This document shows positions 49,952-59,010 of a stretch of 64,000 nt of DNA, in pieces. The notes beneath the pieces are model-generated. The model saw nothing but the letters and a program-made list of their open reading frames with translations. It was not told the DNA's origin and ran no database searches. Made by a program: the position numbers and the translations under genes. Position 1 is the stretch's first letter, and every line of letters starts with the position of its first letter. The stretch lies in assembly GCA_900472605.1 (NCBI GenBank), contig UCJD01000066.1:29403-93402 (forward strand), written 5' to 3'. The stretch is from Hyphomicrobiales bacterium. GTDB taxonomy: Bacteria > Pseudomonadota > Alphaproteobacteria > Rhizobiales > Rhizobiaceae.

Positions 49952-52900
49952 ATGAGCAATGATCCATTCACGTTCGATATGTTCGGCAGTTCTGCCCTGT
50001 CGTCCGGCCTCGGGCTTGGCGTTACCGCATTTGGCGGCTTCGAACCAATGGCGGCGAATGATGATGAGCCCGACCCCACGCCGCCGCCCCTCGCCCCGGC
50101 CTTGCCGGTCGCGGTTACGCCCGCAGGGCGAAGCGGCCGGCGCCAGAACTTCTACCTCGACGGCGATCGCGGCCTCGGCGCTTCCTGGAAGGACCGCGCT
50201 CGTGCCAACGTTGCGGCAATCCTGGTCGCCGAAGGCATCGCGAAGCAGGAGCGGCCGGCCACGCCCAAGGAGCAGACCCAGCTGATCCGCTTCACGGGCT
50301 TTGGCGCCAGCGAGCTTGCCAATGGCATGTTCCGCCGGCCGGGCGAGGTCGACTTTCGCGACGGCTGGGACGCGCTCGGTTCCTCGCTCGAAACAGCGGT
50401 CTCGGAGGCCGACTATGCCTCGCTGGCCCGCTGCACCCAATATGCCCATTTCACGCCGGAGTTCATCATCCGGGCAATCTGGGCCGGTATCGCCAAGCTC
50501 GGCTGGCGCGGCGGACGCGTGATCGAACCGGGGATCGGAACAGGACTTTTCCCGGCCTTGATGCCGGAGGAGTTCCGCGACAGCGCCTATCTCACCGGTA
50601 TCGAACTCGATCCGGTCACGGCCCGCATCGTCCGCCTGCTGCAGCCGCGGTCTCGGATCATCGAGGGCGACTTTGCGCGCACGGATCTGGCGCCGATCTA
50701 CGATCTCGCCATCGGCAACCCGCCGTTCTCCGATCGCACCGTCCGCTCAGACCGGGCTTACCGATCACTTGGCTTGCGCCTGCACGACTACTTCATTGCC
50801 CGCTCGATCGACCTGCTGAAGCCCGGGGCGCTGGCCGCCTTCGTCACCTCGCATGGCACGATGGACAAGACCGACACCACCGCGCGCGAGCATATCGCCA
50901 GTTCCGCCGACCTGATCGCGGCGATCCGTCTGCCCGAAGGCAGCTTTCGCCGCGATGCCGGCACCGATGTCGTCGTCGACATCCTCTTCTTCCGCAAGCG
51001 CAAGGTGGGAGAGCCGGAAGGAGATCAGACCTGGCTCGATATCGATGAGGTTCGGGGCGCCACCGGCGACGAGGGCGCGATCCGCGTCAATCGCTGGTTC
51101 GCCCGCCATCCTGCCTTCGTACTCGGCACCCATGCCCTTACCTCTGGGCCGTTCGGCGAGACCTACACCTGCCTTCCCTGCCGTGGATCCGATCTCAAAA
51201 CCGCCCTCGCCGCGGCGATCGATCTTCTTCCAACCGGCCTGTATGACGGCGAGCCCACTGCTGTTGATATCGATCTGGAAGACGAGCTCGCAGAGATCGC
51301 CGATCTCAGCCCCAAGGACAGCCCGGTTCGCGAAGGCAGCTTCTTCATCGACCGTGCGAAGGGCCTGATGCAGCTGCTGGATGGTGCGGCAGTGCCTGTG
51401 GCGATCCGCAAGGGCCGCACCGGCGACGGAATCTCCGAAAAGCATGTCCGCATCATCTCGAAGCTGATCCCAATCCGCGATGCTGTGCGAGAGGTGCTGA
51501 AAGCGCAGGAGACGGACCGGCCCTGGCGTGATTTGCAGGTGCGTCTGCGTCTCGCTTGGTCGGCATTCGTCCGCGATTTCGGTCCGATCAACCACACGAC
51601 CGTTTCGGTCCAGGAGGATCCGGAGACCGGCGAGGTGAAGGAGACGCATCGCCAGCCGAACCTCGCGCCCTTCCGCGACGATCCCGATTGCTGGCTCGTC
51701 GCCTCGATCGAGGACTATGATCTGGAGACCGACACGGCGAAGCCGGGTCCGATTTTCGCCACCCGTGTGATCGCTCCGCCGATGTCGCCTGTCATCACCA
51801 ATGCGACTGATGCGCTGGCGGTGGTACTCAATGAGCGCGGCCATGTCGATCTCGATCATATCGCTGAGCTCCTCCATTGCGATATCTCCACAGTCATCGA
51901 TGAACTCGGTGACACGGTGTTCCACGATCCCGCCGATGGTTCCTGGAAGACGGCTGATGCCTATCTCTCCGGATCCGTCCGCACCAAGCTGGCTGCCGCC
52001 CAGGCAGCTGCAGAGCTCGATCCGGTCTACGAGCGCAACGTTCGCGCGCTTCAGGACGTCCAGCCGGTCGACCTGCGTCCGTCGGACATTACCGCACGTC
52101 TTGGCGCACCGTGGATCCCGGCCGCCGACGTCGTTGCCTTTGTCAAGGAAAGGATGGCGGCCGACATCCGCATCCACCACATGCCGGAACTTGGCTCATG
52201 GACAGTGGAAGCGCGGCAGCTCGGCTATTCGGCGGCCGGCACATCCGAGTGGGGCACCAGCCGTCGGCATGCCGGCGAGCTGCTTGCCGATGCGCTCAAC
52301 AGCCGCGTCACGCAGATCTTCGACGTTATCAAAGACTTCGATGGCGAGCGGCGCGTGCTGAACGTCGTCGACATGGAGGCGGCGCGCGACAAGCTGCAGA
52401 AGATCAGGCAGGCGTTTCAGGACTGGGTTTGGACGGACCCCGATCGCACCGACCGGCTTGCGCGCGACTACAACGATCGTTTCAACAACAGCGCGCCGCG
52501 AAAATTCGACGGCTCCCATCTGAAACTCCCCGGCGCCTCTGGCGCCTTTGTTCTTTATGGGCACCAGAAACGCGGGATCTGGCGGATCATCGCCGATGGT
52601 TCGACCTATCTTGCCCATGCTGTCGGCGCCGGCAAGACGATGACCATGGCAGCGGCAATCATGGAACAGCGACGGCTCGGGCTGATCGCAAAGGCCATGC
52701 TGGTGGTGCCGGGCCATTGCCTGGCACAGGCTGCGAGAGAATTCTTGGCACTTTATCCGAATGCCCGCATTCTCGTCGCCGACGAGACCAACTTCACAAA
52801 AGACAAGCGGGCGAGGTTTTTGTCGCGGGCAGCGACCGCCACCTGGGATGCGATCATCATCACACATTCGGCGTTTCGCTTCATCGCGGTGCCGTCGGCC

Positions 52901-55042
52901 TTCGAACAGCAGATGATCCAGGACGAATTGCAGCTTTACGAGGAGCTGCTAACCAAGGTCGATAGCGAGGACCGCGTTTCGCGCAAGCGGCTCGAGCGGT
53001 TGAAGGAAGGATTGAAGGAACGGCTCGAAGGGCTCGCGACCCGCAAGGACGATCTGCTGACGATCTCCGAGATCGGTGTCGACCAGATCGTCGTCGACGA
53101 GGCGCAGGAATTCCGCAAGCTCTCCTTCGCCACCAACATGTCGACACTGAAGGGCATCGATCCGAATGGCTCGCAGCGTGCTTGGGATCTCTACGTGAAG
53201 TCCCGCTACATCGAGACGAAGAATCCCGGCCGGGCATTGGTGCTGGCCTCTGGTACGCCGATCACCAACACGCTCGGCGAGATGTTCTCGATCCAGCGCC
53301 TGCTCGGCCATGCAGCGCTTGCCGAGCGCGGGTTGCACGAGTTCGATGCTTGGGCATCCTGCTTTGGCGACACGACCACCGAACTCGAAATCCAGCCATC
53401 CGGCAAATACAAGCCGGTTAGCCGCTTTGCCTCCTTCGTCAATGTCCCCGAACTGATCGCCATGTTCCGCTCGTTTGCCGATGTGGTCATGCCGGATGAC
53501 CTCCATCAGTATGTCAGGGTGCCCGAAATCTCGACCGGCCGACGGCAGATCCTGACCGCCAAGCCGACAGCGCTATTCAAGATGTACCAGCAGACCCTCG
53601 CCAGCAGGATCAAGATGATCGAGCAGCGCGAGGGTCCGGCCAAGCCCGGCGACGATATCCTGCTTTCCGTCATCACCGATGGCCGCCATGCGGCGATCGA
53701 CCTGCGCTTCGTCATGCCAGCGGCCGACAATGAGGTGGACAACAAGCTCAACCTCCTTGTCCGCAATGCGCATCGCATCTGGGAGCAAACTGGCGAAACG
53801 ATCTATCGCCGCCCTGATGGCAAGGACTTCGATTTGCCCGGTGCTGCGCAGATGATCTTTTCCGATCTCGGTACGATCAATGTCGAGAAGAGCCGTGGCT
53901 TCTCGGCCTATCGCTTCATCCGCGATGAGTTGGTCCGGCTCGGCGTGCCGGCCTCCGAGATCGCGTTCATGCAGGACTTTAAGAAGACGGAGGCGAAGCA
54001 GAGGCTGTTCGGCGATGTCCGCGCCGGCAAGGTCCGTTTCCTGATCGGGTCGTCGGAAACCATGGGCACCGGCGTCAACGCGCAGCTGCGGTTGAAAGCG
54101 CTTCATCATCTCGATGTCCCTTGGCTGCCGTCGCAGATCGAACAGCGTGAAGGCCGCATCGTTCGTCAGGGAAACCAGCATGAAGAGGTCGATATCTTCG
54201 CTTATGCCACCGAGGGCTCGCTCGACGCTTCCATGTGGCAGAACAATGAGCGCAAGGCTCGCTTCATTGCGGCCGCTCTCTCGGGCGACACCTCGATCCG
54301 CCGCCTGGAAGATGTCGGCGAAGGCGCCGCCAATCAGTTCGCCATGGCCAAGGCCATCGCGTCCGGCGACGAGCGATTGATGCAGAAAGCCGGGCTCGAG
54401 GCTGACATCGCTCGGCTGGAGCGGCTGCGCGCCGCCCATGAGGACGATCAATATGCTGTCCGCCGGCAGATGCGAGACGCGGAGCGTGAGATCGAAGTGT
54501 CGACCCGGCGCATCGGCGAGATCGGAAAGGACCTCGAACAGCTTCAGCCCACATCAGGCGATGCCTTCAGCATGACGGTTCTCGGTGAGGTCCATACCGA
54601 ACGCAAGGAGGCCGGCCGCGCCTTGATGAAGGAGATCCTGACGCTTCTGCAGCTACAACAAGAGGGCGAGGTGCATCTGGCGGTCATCGGGGGGTTCGAT
54701 CTCGTCTATGAGGGCGAGCGGTTCGGCAAGGGTGATGGATATCGCTACGAGACCCTCCTGCAGCGCACGGGCGCCGATTACGAGATCGAGCTTGCCATTC
54801 CCGTCACTCCACTGGGCGCCATCTCACGGTTGGAGCATGGCCTCGACGGTTTCGAGGAAGAGCAGCGCCGCTATCGTCAGCGCCTGGATGACGCCGAGCG
54901 ACGCCTGACGTCTTATCGATCCCGAATGGGAGGCACGTTCCAGTTTGCCAATGAGCTTCTCGAAAAGCGCCGCCTTCTCCGTGGCATCGAAGAGGAACTG
55001 GCGACCGCTGCCGCCGATGACGCCAAGCTGGAGGCCGCCTAA
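49952..55042 (+). CDS. Giant N6-adenine methylase / SF2 helicase fusion
   Basis: A 1696-residue protein. Residues about 160-330 form an adenine methyltransferase with SAM motif RVIEPGIGTGLFPAL and catalytic NPPF in AIGNPPFSD (about 256). About 860-1430 form a SNF2-like SF2 motor with Walker A LAHAVGAGKTMTMAA (about 890), motif II VDEAQEFRKL (about 1049), ASGTPITNTLGE and motif VI QREGRIVRQG (about 1400). A coiled-coil tail (1480-1690) follows. Similar very large proteins occur on rhizobial plasmids and in phage or integrative elements, with proposed but unproven roles in DNA protection. AAGGAA precedes the ATG. Long antisense frames inside it are shadows. Confidence 0.92.
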   Translation: MSNDPFTFDMFGSSALSSGLGLGVTAFGGFEPMAANDDEPDPTPPPLAPALPVAVTPAGRSGRRQNFYLDGDRGLGASWKDRARANVAAILVAEGIAKQERPATPKEQTQLIRFTGFGASELANGMFRRPGEVDFRDGWDALGSSLETAVSEADYASLARCTQYAHFTPEFIIRAIWAGIAKLGWRGGRVIEPGIGTGLFPALMPEEFRDSAYLTGIELDPVTARIVRLLQPRSRIIEGDFARTDLAPIYDLAIGNPPFSDRTVRSDRAYRSLGLRLHDYFIARSIDLLKPGALAAFVTSHGTMDKTDTTAREHIASSADLIAAIRLPEGSFRRDAGTDVVVDILFFRKRKVGEPEGDQTWLDIDEVRGATGDEGAIRVNRWFARHPAFVLGTHALTSGPFGETYTCLPCRGSDLKTALAAAIDLLPTGLYDGEPTAVDIDLEDELAEIADLSPKDSPVREGSFFIDRAKGLMQLLDGAAVPVAIRKGRTGDGISEKHVRIISKLIPIRDAVREVLKAQETDRPWRDLQVRLRLAWSAFVRDFGPINHTTVSVQEDPETGEVKETHRQPNLAPFRDDPDCWLVASIEDYDLETDTAKPGPIFATRVIAPPMSPVITNATDALAVVLNERGHVDLDHIAELLHCDISTVIDELGDTVFHDPADGSWKTADAYLSGSVRTKLAAAQAAAELDPVYERNVRALQDVQPVDLRPSDITARLGAPWIPAADVVAFVKERMAADIRIHHMPELGSWTVEARQLGYSAAGTSEWGTSRRHAGELLADALNSRVTQIFDVIKDFDGERRVLNVVDMEAARDKLQKIRQAFQDWVWTDPDRTDRLARDYNDRFNNSAPRKFDGSHLKLPGASGAFVLYGHQKRGIWRIIADGSTYLAHAVGAGKTMTMAAAIMEQRRLGLIAKAMLVVPGHCLAQAAREFLALYPNARILVADETNFTKDKRARFLSRAATATWDAIIITHSAFRFIAVPSAFEQQMIQDELQLYEELLTKVDSEDRVSRKRLERLKEGLKERLEGLATRKDDLLTISEIGVDQIVVDEAQEFRKLSFATNMSTLKGIDPNGSQRAWDLYVKSRYIETKNPGRALVLASGTPITNTLGEMFSIQRLLGHAALAERGLHEFDAWASCFGDTTTELEIQPSGKYKPVSRFASFVNVPELIAMFRSFADVVMPDDLHQYVRVPEISTGRRQILTAKPTALFKMYQQTLASRIKMIEQREGPAKPGDDILLSVITDGRHAAIDLRFVMPAADNEVDNKLNLLVRNAHRIWEQTGETIYRRPDGKDFDLPGAAQMIFSDLGTINVEKSRGFSAYRFIRDELVRLGVPASEIAFMQDFKKTEAKQRLFGDVRAGKVRFLIGSSETMGTGVNAQLRLKALHHLDVPWLPSQIEQREGRIVRQGNQHEEVDIFAYATEGSLDASMWQNNERKARFIAAALSGDTSIRRLEDVGEGAANQFAMAKAIASGDERLMQKAGLEADIARLERLRAAHEDDQYAVRRQMRDAEREIEVSTRRIGEIGKDLEQLQPTSGDAFSMTVLGEVHTERKEAGRALMKEILTLLQLQQEGEVHLAVIGGFDLVYEGERFGKGDGYRYETLLQRTGADYEIELAIPVTPLGAISRLEHGLDGFEEEQRRYRQRLDDAERRLTSYRSRMGGTFQFANELLEKRRLLRGIEEELATAAADDAKLEAA

Positions 55043-55066
55043 ATGCCCGGCTGGGACCGAAGGCCG

Positions 55067-55309
55067 TCAGGCTTCGCTTGGTTCTGGCCGTGCTCGCCTG
55101 CGCGCGAGGCGGTCGCGTTGTTCCGCCTCCCTGGCGGCGAGACTGTCGAGGTAGCGCTCGCGCATCTGCTTGATATCGATCTCGCCGCGAAACCATTCGT
55201 CGACAAGCGCAACGAAGGCCGGATCTTCATCGATGGCCACGCCATGGGCTTTCGCCCTATCGATGGCACGCTGCGCAATGGATTTCCGGGTGCTGGGGTC
55301 CGTGCTCAT
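55067..55309 (-). CDS. VbhA-antitoxin-like small protein (80 aa)
   Basis: An 80-residue helical protein: IAQRAIDRAKAHGVAIDEDP, FVALVDEWFRGEIDIKQMRE and a basic coiled end (AEQRDRLARRRARPEPSE). The pattern of a turn, D.DP.F, helix, W..G.I and M is the antitoxin-VbhA-like fold. It lies head-to-tail against the giant methylase-helicase gene and no Fic toxin is near. The protein at 20024-20491 shows the same pattern. Role in this context unknown. Confidence 0.75.
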   Translation of the reverse strand: MSTDPSTRKSIAQRAIDRAKAHGVAIDEDPAFVALVDEWFRGEIDIKQMRERYLDSLAAREAEQRDRLARRRARPEPSEA

Positions 55310-55477
55310 CTTGCCTCGACTTGGGAGTGATCGGGTGGGCGGCGAGATCTATCAGCGGGTTGTAAAAGCCGCGACTTGAAATCCGACGCTATCAACAATA
55401 TCTGAAGATCACTTCCCGTTTCGATGATGTCCTGCCGCTGGCTCCACCTGCGGCTTTCGATATCGTCCGGGATCAAG

Positions 55478-55513
55478 AAAAGGGCGCTCCCCACGCGGGT
55501 CGAGCGCCCTTTT
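55478..55513. terminator. Perfect 12-base hairpin between divergent genes
   Basis: AAAAGGGCGCTC at 55478-55489 is the exact reverse complement of GAGCGCCCTTTT at 55502-55513. A run of T follows on both strands (TTTTCGCTTT forward), so it can work in both directions. It sits between the start of the minus-strand gene (55309) and the start of the plus-strand gene (55579), so it cannot be the usual end of either. It could end a small RNA or work as an attenuator. Confidence 0.65.
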
Positions 55514-55578
55514 CGCTTTACATGCCTTGACCGATGCTCGAACTCGATGAAATCAAAAGAGAAAACATGCGGGAATCG

Positions 55579-55896
55579 ATGCCTTTTTATCTTGTCACCC
55601 AAACCTCTCTCATCGAAGCAGAAGACGAGCACGCCGCTGCGCAAATTGCGGTCGACAAGATCCGCTCCGGCGACAAGGTCGCTGTCACCGTGAAGTCCGA
55701 TGAGACGACCGTCTCGCACATCGTCGTTCCTGCAAAACCAGCTATTTCTCGCGCAGCCCCGGTTGCCGATCCCGAAGCTGCCGGGCCGATCCACGCCATT
55801 TCCCCTCCCCCACCGTCGGTCCCTGAGACCGATCGAAAGGCAACGCTGAAGCGGATGATCGCTGACGCGTTTTCGCTTATGAAGCGGCGTCCTTAG
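55579..55896 (+). CDS. Hypothetical protein (105 aa)
   Basis: A 105-residue protein: MPFYLVTQTSLIEAEDEHAA, then AVTVKSDETTVSHIVVPAKP, a Pro-rich linker and a helix at the end (KATLKRMIADAFSLMKRRP). The N-terminal strand-helix-strand part looks folded. ATGs at 55534 and 55567 are also possible; I prefer 55579 because the sequence MPFYLVTQTSL is the likely conserved beginning. No known family. It belongs to the plasmid-type gene block. Confidence 0.7.
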   Translation: MPFYLVTQTSLIEAEDEHAAAQIAVDKIRSGDKVAVTVKSDETTVSHIVVPAKPAISRAAPVADPEAAGPIHAISPPPPSVPETDRKATLKRMIADAFSLMKRRP

Positions 55897-56253
55897 GTCT
55901 TCCGGACCGGTCATGTTCGTGATTGGCCTGCGTCGTCATTGATGTCCCCTCGCGCCATTTTGCCCGGTCGTCGCCGCGAAATGAATTAGAGAATGATGAA
56001 GTAAGAGCAATGAAAAGGGAACCGGTCGCAGATCGGTCCTCCTGTCGTCGCTTTCGCTCAATCGCCGCCTGCGCAATCCCGGCTGGTCGTCCTTCGCAGG
56101 ACAGTTGCCCCGCTTGTCCTGCCCAGCAGGGCTGCTCGGCAGCAGTTGCGGCAGTCCGGCCGCCCCGCGGTCCGGGAGATGTCTTCGAGGAAAAATGAAG
56201 ACAGGAAGGGTCGGCAAGGCGCTGGCCCGAAAATCTCTCGAAAGGACAGTCCC
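55897..56253 (+). other. Long GC-rich leader before ParB-like gene
   Basis: About 350 bases with no frame I can support. Several self-complementary GC-rich stretches lie in it (for example around 56100-56160, with GCAGGGCTGCTCGGCAGCAG-type repeats). Comparable long GC-rich leaders precede the genes at 59011 and 62697. They may hold promoters, structured leaders or unrecognised regulatory RNAs. Confidence 0.35.
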
Positions 56254-57987
56254 ATGCAGATCAAGACGATCGATCCCCGCGCTCTGAAGGAAAACCCCGA
56301 CCGCATGCGCCAGACGAAATCCTCGCCGCAGGCCGATGCGTTGATGCTTGCAACGATCAAGGCCGTCGGTGTCGTCCAGCCGCCGATCGTTGCGCCCGAG
56401 GCGGATGGTGGCAATGGTTACATCATCGATGCCGGCCATCGCCGGGTGCGCCTGGCAATAGAAGCCGGCCTCGAGGAAATCGAGATCCTCGTCGCAGATA
56501 CTTCAGACGACAACGGCGCCATGCGCTCGATGGTCGAAAACAGCGCGCGCGAAGCTTTGAACCCGGTCGACCAATGGCTCGGTATCGAGCGGCTGGTCGT
56601 ACTCGGCTGGACCGAGGAAGCGATCGCCGTCGCGCTGGCACTTCCCGTGCGCCAGATCCGCAAGCTGCAGCTGCTTGCAAACGTCCTGCCGGCAATGCTG
56701 GAACAGATGGCCCTGGGCGACATGCCGTCCGAGCAGCAGCTTCGGATCATTGCAGCCGCCTGCGAAAGCGAGCAGAAGGAGGTCTGGAAGGCGAATAAGC
56801 CGAAGAAGGGCGACACTGCAGCCTGGTGGACGATCGCCAATGCACTGACCAAGAAGCGCATGTACGCCAAGGATGCGAGCTTCGGCGACGATCTGCGCCA
56901 GGCCTACGGCATCGAGTGGGCAGAGGACCTGTTCGCACCGGCCGATCAGGACAGCCGCTACACAACCAACGTGGAGGGCTTTCTCGGCGCCCAACATGAG
57001 TGGATGACCAACAATCTGCCGAAACGCGGCGCGATCGTCGAGGTCAACAACTGGGGCCAGCCGGAACTGCCGAAGAAGGCCAGCCAAGTCTACGGCAAGC
57101 CCTCGAAATCCGATCAAGCCGGCCTTTATCTCGATCGCGACGGCAAGGTCCAGACCGTTCACTATCGCATGCCCGATGCGAGCAAGGCGAAAAGCAACGG
57201 TGCGAGTGGTGCTGACGGTGTCGAAGGTAGTGAGACCGGCTTGGCACCGAAGGCGCGTCCTGACGTCACCCAGAAGGGTCAGGACATGATTGGCGATTTT
57301 CGCACCGACGCCCTGCACGACGCCCTCGGCCGTGCTCCGATCGAGGATGATATGCTGATGGCGCTGCTTGTGCTGGCCTTCGCCGGCCAGAATGTCCGCG
57401 TCGACTCCGGCGCAGAAGGTGGCCTCTATGGTGGTGCGCGCTTCGGCCGCCATGCGGCTCGCCTCCTCGCCGAGGACGGCAGGCTGTCCTTTGACATGGA
57501 TACAGTTCGTAGTGCCGCGCGAGCGGCCCTGATCGATGTGCTGTCGTGCCGGCGCGGCATTTCGAACAGCGGCGTTGTGTCGCGTATCGTCGGCGAGGCA
57601 ATCGGCGCGGACAGTTACCTGCCGAACATGGGAAGCGAGGAATTCCTCACATCCCTCTCGCGTCAGGCGCTTGAAAGCGTCGCCAAGGATGCCGGCCTTG
57701 AGCCGGGGGCACGCGTCCGCGACACCCGCTCAGCGCTCGTCACCCACTTCGAAAGCGACGCCAACCTCGTCCATCCCTCAGCTCGGTTCGCGCCGGAGCC
57801 GATGGAGGTCTTCGCCCTCCTCAACCACCTTGATCACGACACCGGCCAGCAAGACGAAGTCGAAACCGAGGAGGCCGTTTCTGATGACGCGCATGCAGAG
57901 GTCGACGCCTTCGACGTGGTCGGCTCCGATGAAGAAGCGGGCACGCTCGACGATCACGAACCAACTTACGGTATCGCGGCCGAATAA
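56254..57987 (+). CDS. ParB/Spo0J-like nuclease-fold protein (plasmid-type)
   Basis: A 577-residue protein with an N-terminal ParB domain: DPRALKENPDRMRQTKSSPQ, VGVVQPPIVAP and the ParB box in IIDAGHRRVRLAIEAGLEE (about 64-82), then a helix-turn-helix (EEAIAVALALPVRQIRKLQL). The remaining 350 residues (with acidic tail) have no recognised fold. It is much longer than partition ParB/RepB (about 300) and no parA/repA is adjacent, so it is likely a plasmid accessory ParB-like protein rather than the segregation factor. AAAGGAC precedes the ATG. A strong terminator follows. Confidence 0.88.
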   Translation: MQIKTIDPRALKENPDRMRQTKSSPQADALMLATIKAVGVVQPPIVAPEADGGNGYIIDAGHRRVRLAIEAGLEEIEILVADTSDDNGAMRSMVENSAREALNPVDQWLGIERLVVLGWTEEAIAVALALPVRQIRKLQLLANVLPAMLEQMALGDMPSEQQLRIIAAACESEQKEVWKANKPKKGDTAAWWTIANALTKKRMYAKDASFGDDLRQAYGIEWAEDLFAPADQDSRYTTNVEGFLGAQHEWMTNNLPKRGAIVEVNNWGQPELPKKASQVYGKPSKSDQAGLYLDRDGKVQTVHYRMPDASKAKSNGASGADGVEGSETGLAPKARPDVTQKGQDMIGDFRTDALHDALGRAPIEDDMLMALLVLAFAGQNVRVDSGAEGGLYGGARFGRHAARLLAEDGRLSFDMDTVRSAARAALIDVLSCRRGISNSGVVSRIVGEAIGADSYLPNMGSEEFLTSLSRQALESVAKDAGLEPGARVRDTRSALVTHFESDANLVHPSARFAPEPMEVFALLNHLDHDTGQQDEVETEEAVSDDAHAEVDAFDVVGSDEEAGTLDDHEPTYGIAAE

Positions 57988-58016
57988 GCACCAATCGCTT
58001 CCAGATTTTCAAAAAG

Positions 58017-58049
58017 CGCCGCCGGTCATGCCGGCGGCGGTTTTCTTTT
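58017..58049 (+). terminator. Intrinsic terminator after ParB-like gene
   Basis: A 9-base-pair GC stem (CGCCGCCGG 58017-58025 with CCGGCGGCG 58031-58039), five-base loop, then TTTTCTTTT at 58041-58049. It lies 30 bases after the ParB-like stop. Confidence 0.85.
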
Positions 58050-58076
58050 CGGGACCTTCAAACAAGGAGCCCGGCC

Positions 58077-58240
58077 ATGAACGGACCCACAACTTTTTCG
58101 TCAACCTTGCCGGGCTTACCGCAGAGCGTCAGCCAGAGGCCGAAGCGCTATCGAGGAAGTTCGCTCGACAGGACGCAGCGATAGCAGCGCTGCACGATCG
58201 CTTGTCTTCTGCCAGCCCACACGCGAACAAGGGGAGCTGA
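58077..58240 (+). pseudogene. Small conserved gene with one-base frameshift
   Basis: AAGGAG at 58064-58069 leads to an ATG at 58077 that reads MNGP and then off frame. The following frame reads HNFFVNLAGLTAERQPEAEA continuing LSRKFARQDAAIAALHDRL to the TGA at 58238-58240. Adding one C in the CCC at 58086-58088 gives a protein of about 54 residues with a good ribosome site. It is helical, unknown function. It ends four bases before the next ATG, which supports the operon. Confidence 0.6.
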
Positions 58241-58244
58241 TGAC

Positions 58245-58823
58245 ATGGCAACGATAGGCGACCTCGAGCGCAGGGCTGGGATTGGATCTTCCGATGTTGA
58301 GCGTACCGCGTTTTGGCTGCGGTTTCATCATCTCGACGGAAAAGCGTGCCTCAATGCTGGCGTGGCCGCGCTCAAGCGCATGATCGCAGAACGCGAAGAA
58401 GGGACGGAGTTGCGTACTGGCGAATCCCGGCGTCAGCGATGGCCGGCTCTGAGCGACGATCAGAAGGGTGCTTTGCAATCATATGCCGACAGGCATGGCC
58501 GACGCTGGAAGAGCATCCTCAGTGCAGTCTGGATGGGTGGGCTGCCTCACGACGATGGCGGGATCTTGCGCGGTCTCCGTAACACCCATGGTCCCACATG
58601 GCTTCAATCCTACCAGTTGCCGAAAGCAGCACTGGGAGGGCAGTCCGATGGCATCGCAGCGGTCTCGTACGTGGGCGCCGGCGAAGGCAGGAGTAAAGCG
58701 GGCTGGAGCCATATCCATGTCGTGTCCGGTGATGGCACCGTGACGGTTTGCCCTTCGGTTTTGCTGCGGTCTGAACCAGCGTCCGTCCGCTTCAAGGCCG
58801 CTATCGCGCCGCAGGCGGCCTGA
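58245..58823 (+). CDS. Hypothetical plasmid-type protein (192 aa)
   Basis: A 192-residue soluble basic protein: ERRAGIGSSDVERTAFWLRF at the start, DRHGRRWKSILSAVWMGGLP and LRNTHGPTWLQSYQLPK in the middle. The last region resembles short conserved motifs of rhizobial plasmid proteins that I cannot name. The C-terminal part after residue 135 is looser. Start by position: GGAG at 58233 and ATG at 58245. It belongs to the plasmid-type module. Confidence 0.7.
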   Translation: MATIGDLERRAGIGSSDVERTAFWLRFHHLDGKACLNAGVAALKRMIAEREEGTELRTGESRRQRWPALSDDQKGALQSYADRHGRRWKSILSAVWMGGLPHDDGGILRGLRNTHGPTWLQSYQLPKAALGGQSDGIAAVSYVGAGEGRSKAGWSHIHVVSGDGTVTVCPSVLLRSEPASVRFKAAIAPQAA

Positions 58824-59010
58824 ACCTGCCGTCCTGCGCGGAGCAGCTCCGCTCGGCTTCGCAGGTCAATCCCTGCTTGCTCGCACATCGGCTCCGCTTG
58901 GCCTGTCATGTCCGGACCTTGAAGCGCCCGTCTTCCGCCGGTTCGTGGCGACCGCACCGAAGGGCAAGCCGGCACGGGGCCGGAACCGCTTCGGCTCGAA
59001 AGGAAGAGAC

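Noticed and set aside
50765..52180. A 471-codon frame on the minus strand
   Set aside because: It lies entirely antisense to the methylase-helicase gene, whose motifs are clear; composition of the frame is Asp/Arg/Gly-rich as expected for a shadow.
56254..57987. ParB-like gene as a plasmid partition locus
   Set aside because: No parA/repA or repC and no centromere-like repeats are next to it, and the protein is far longer than RepB/ParB.
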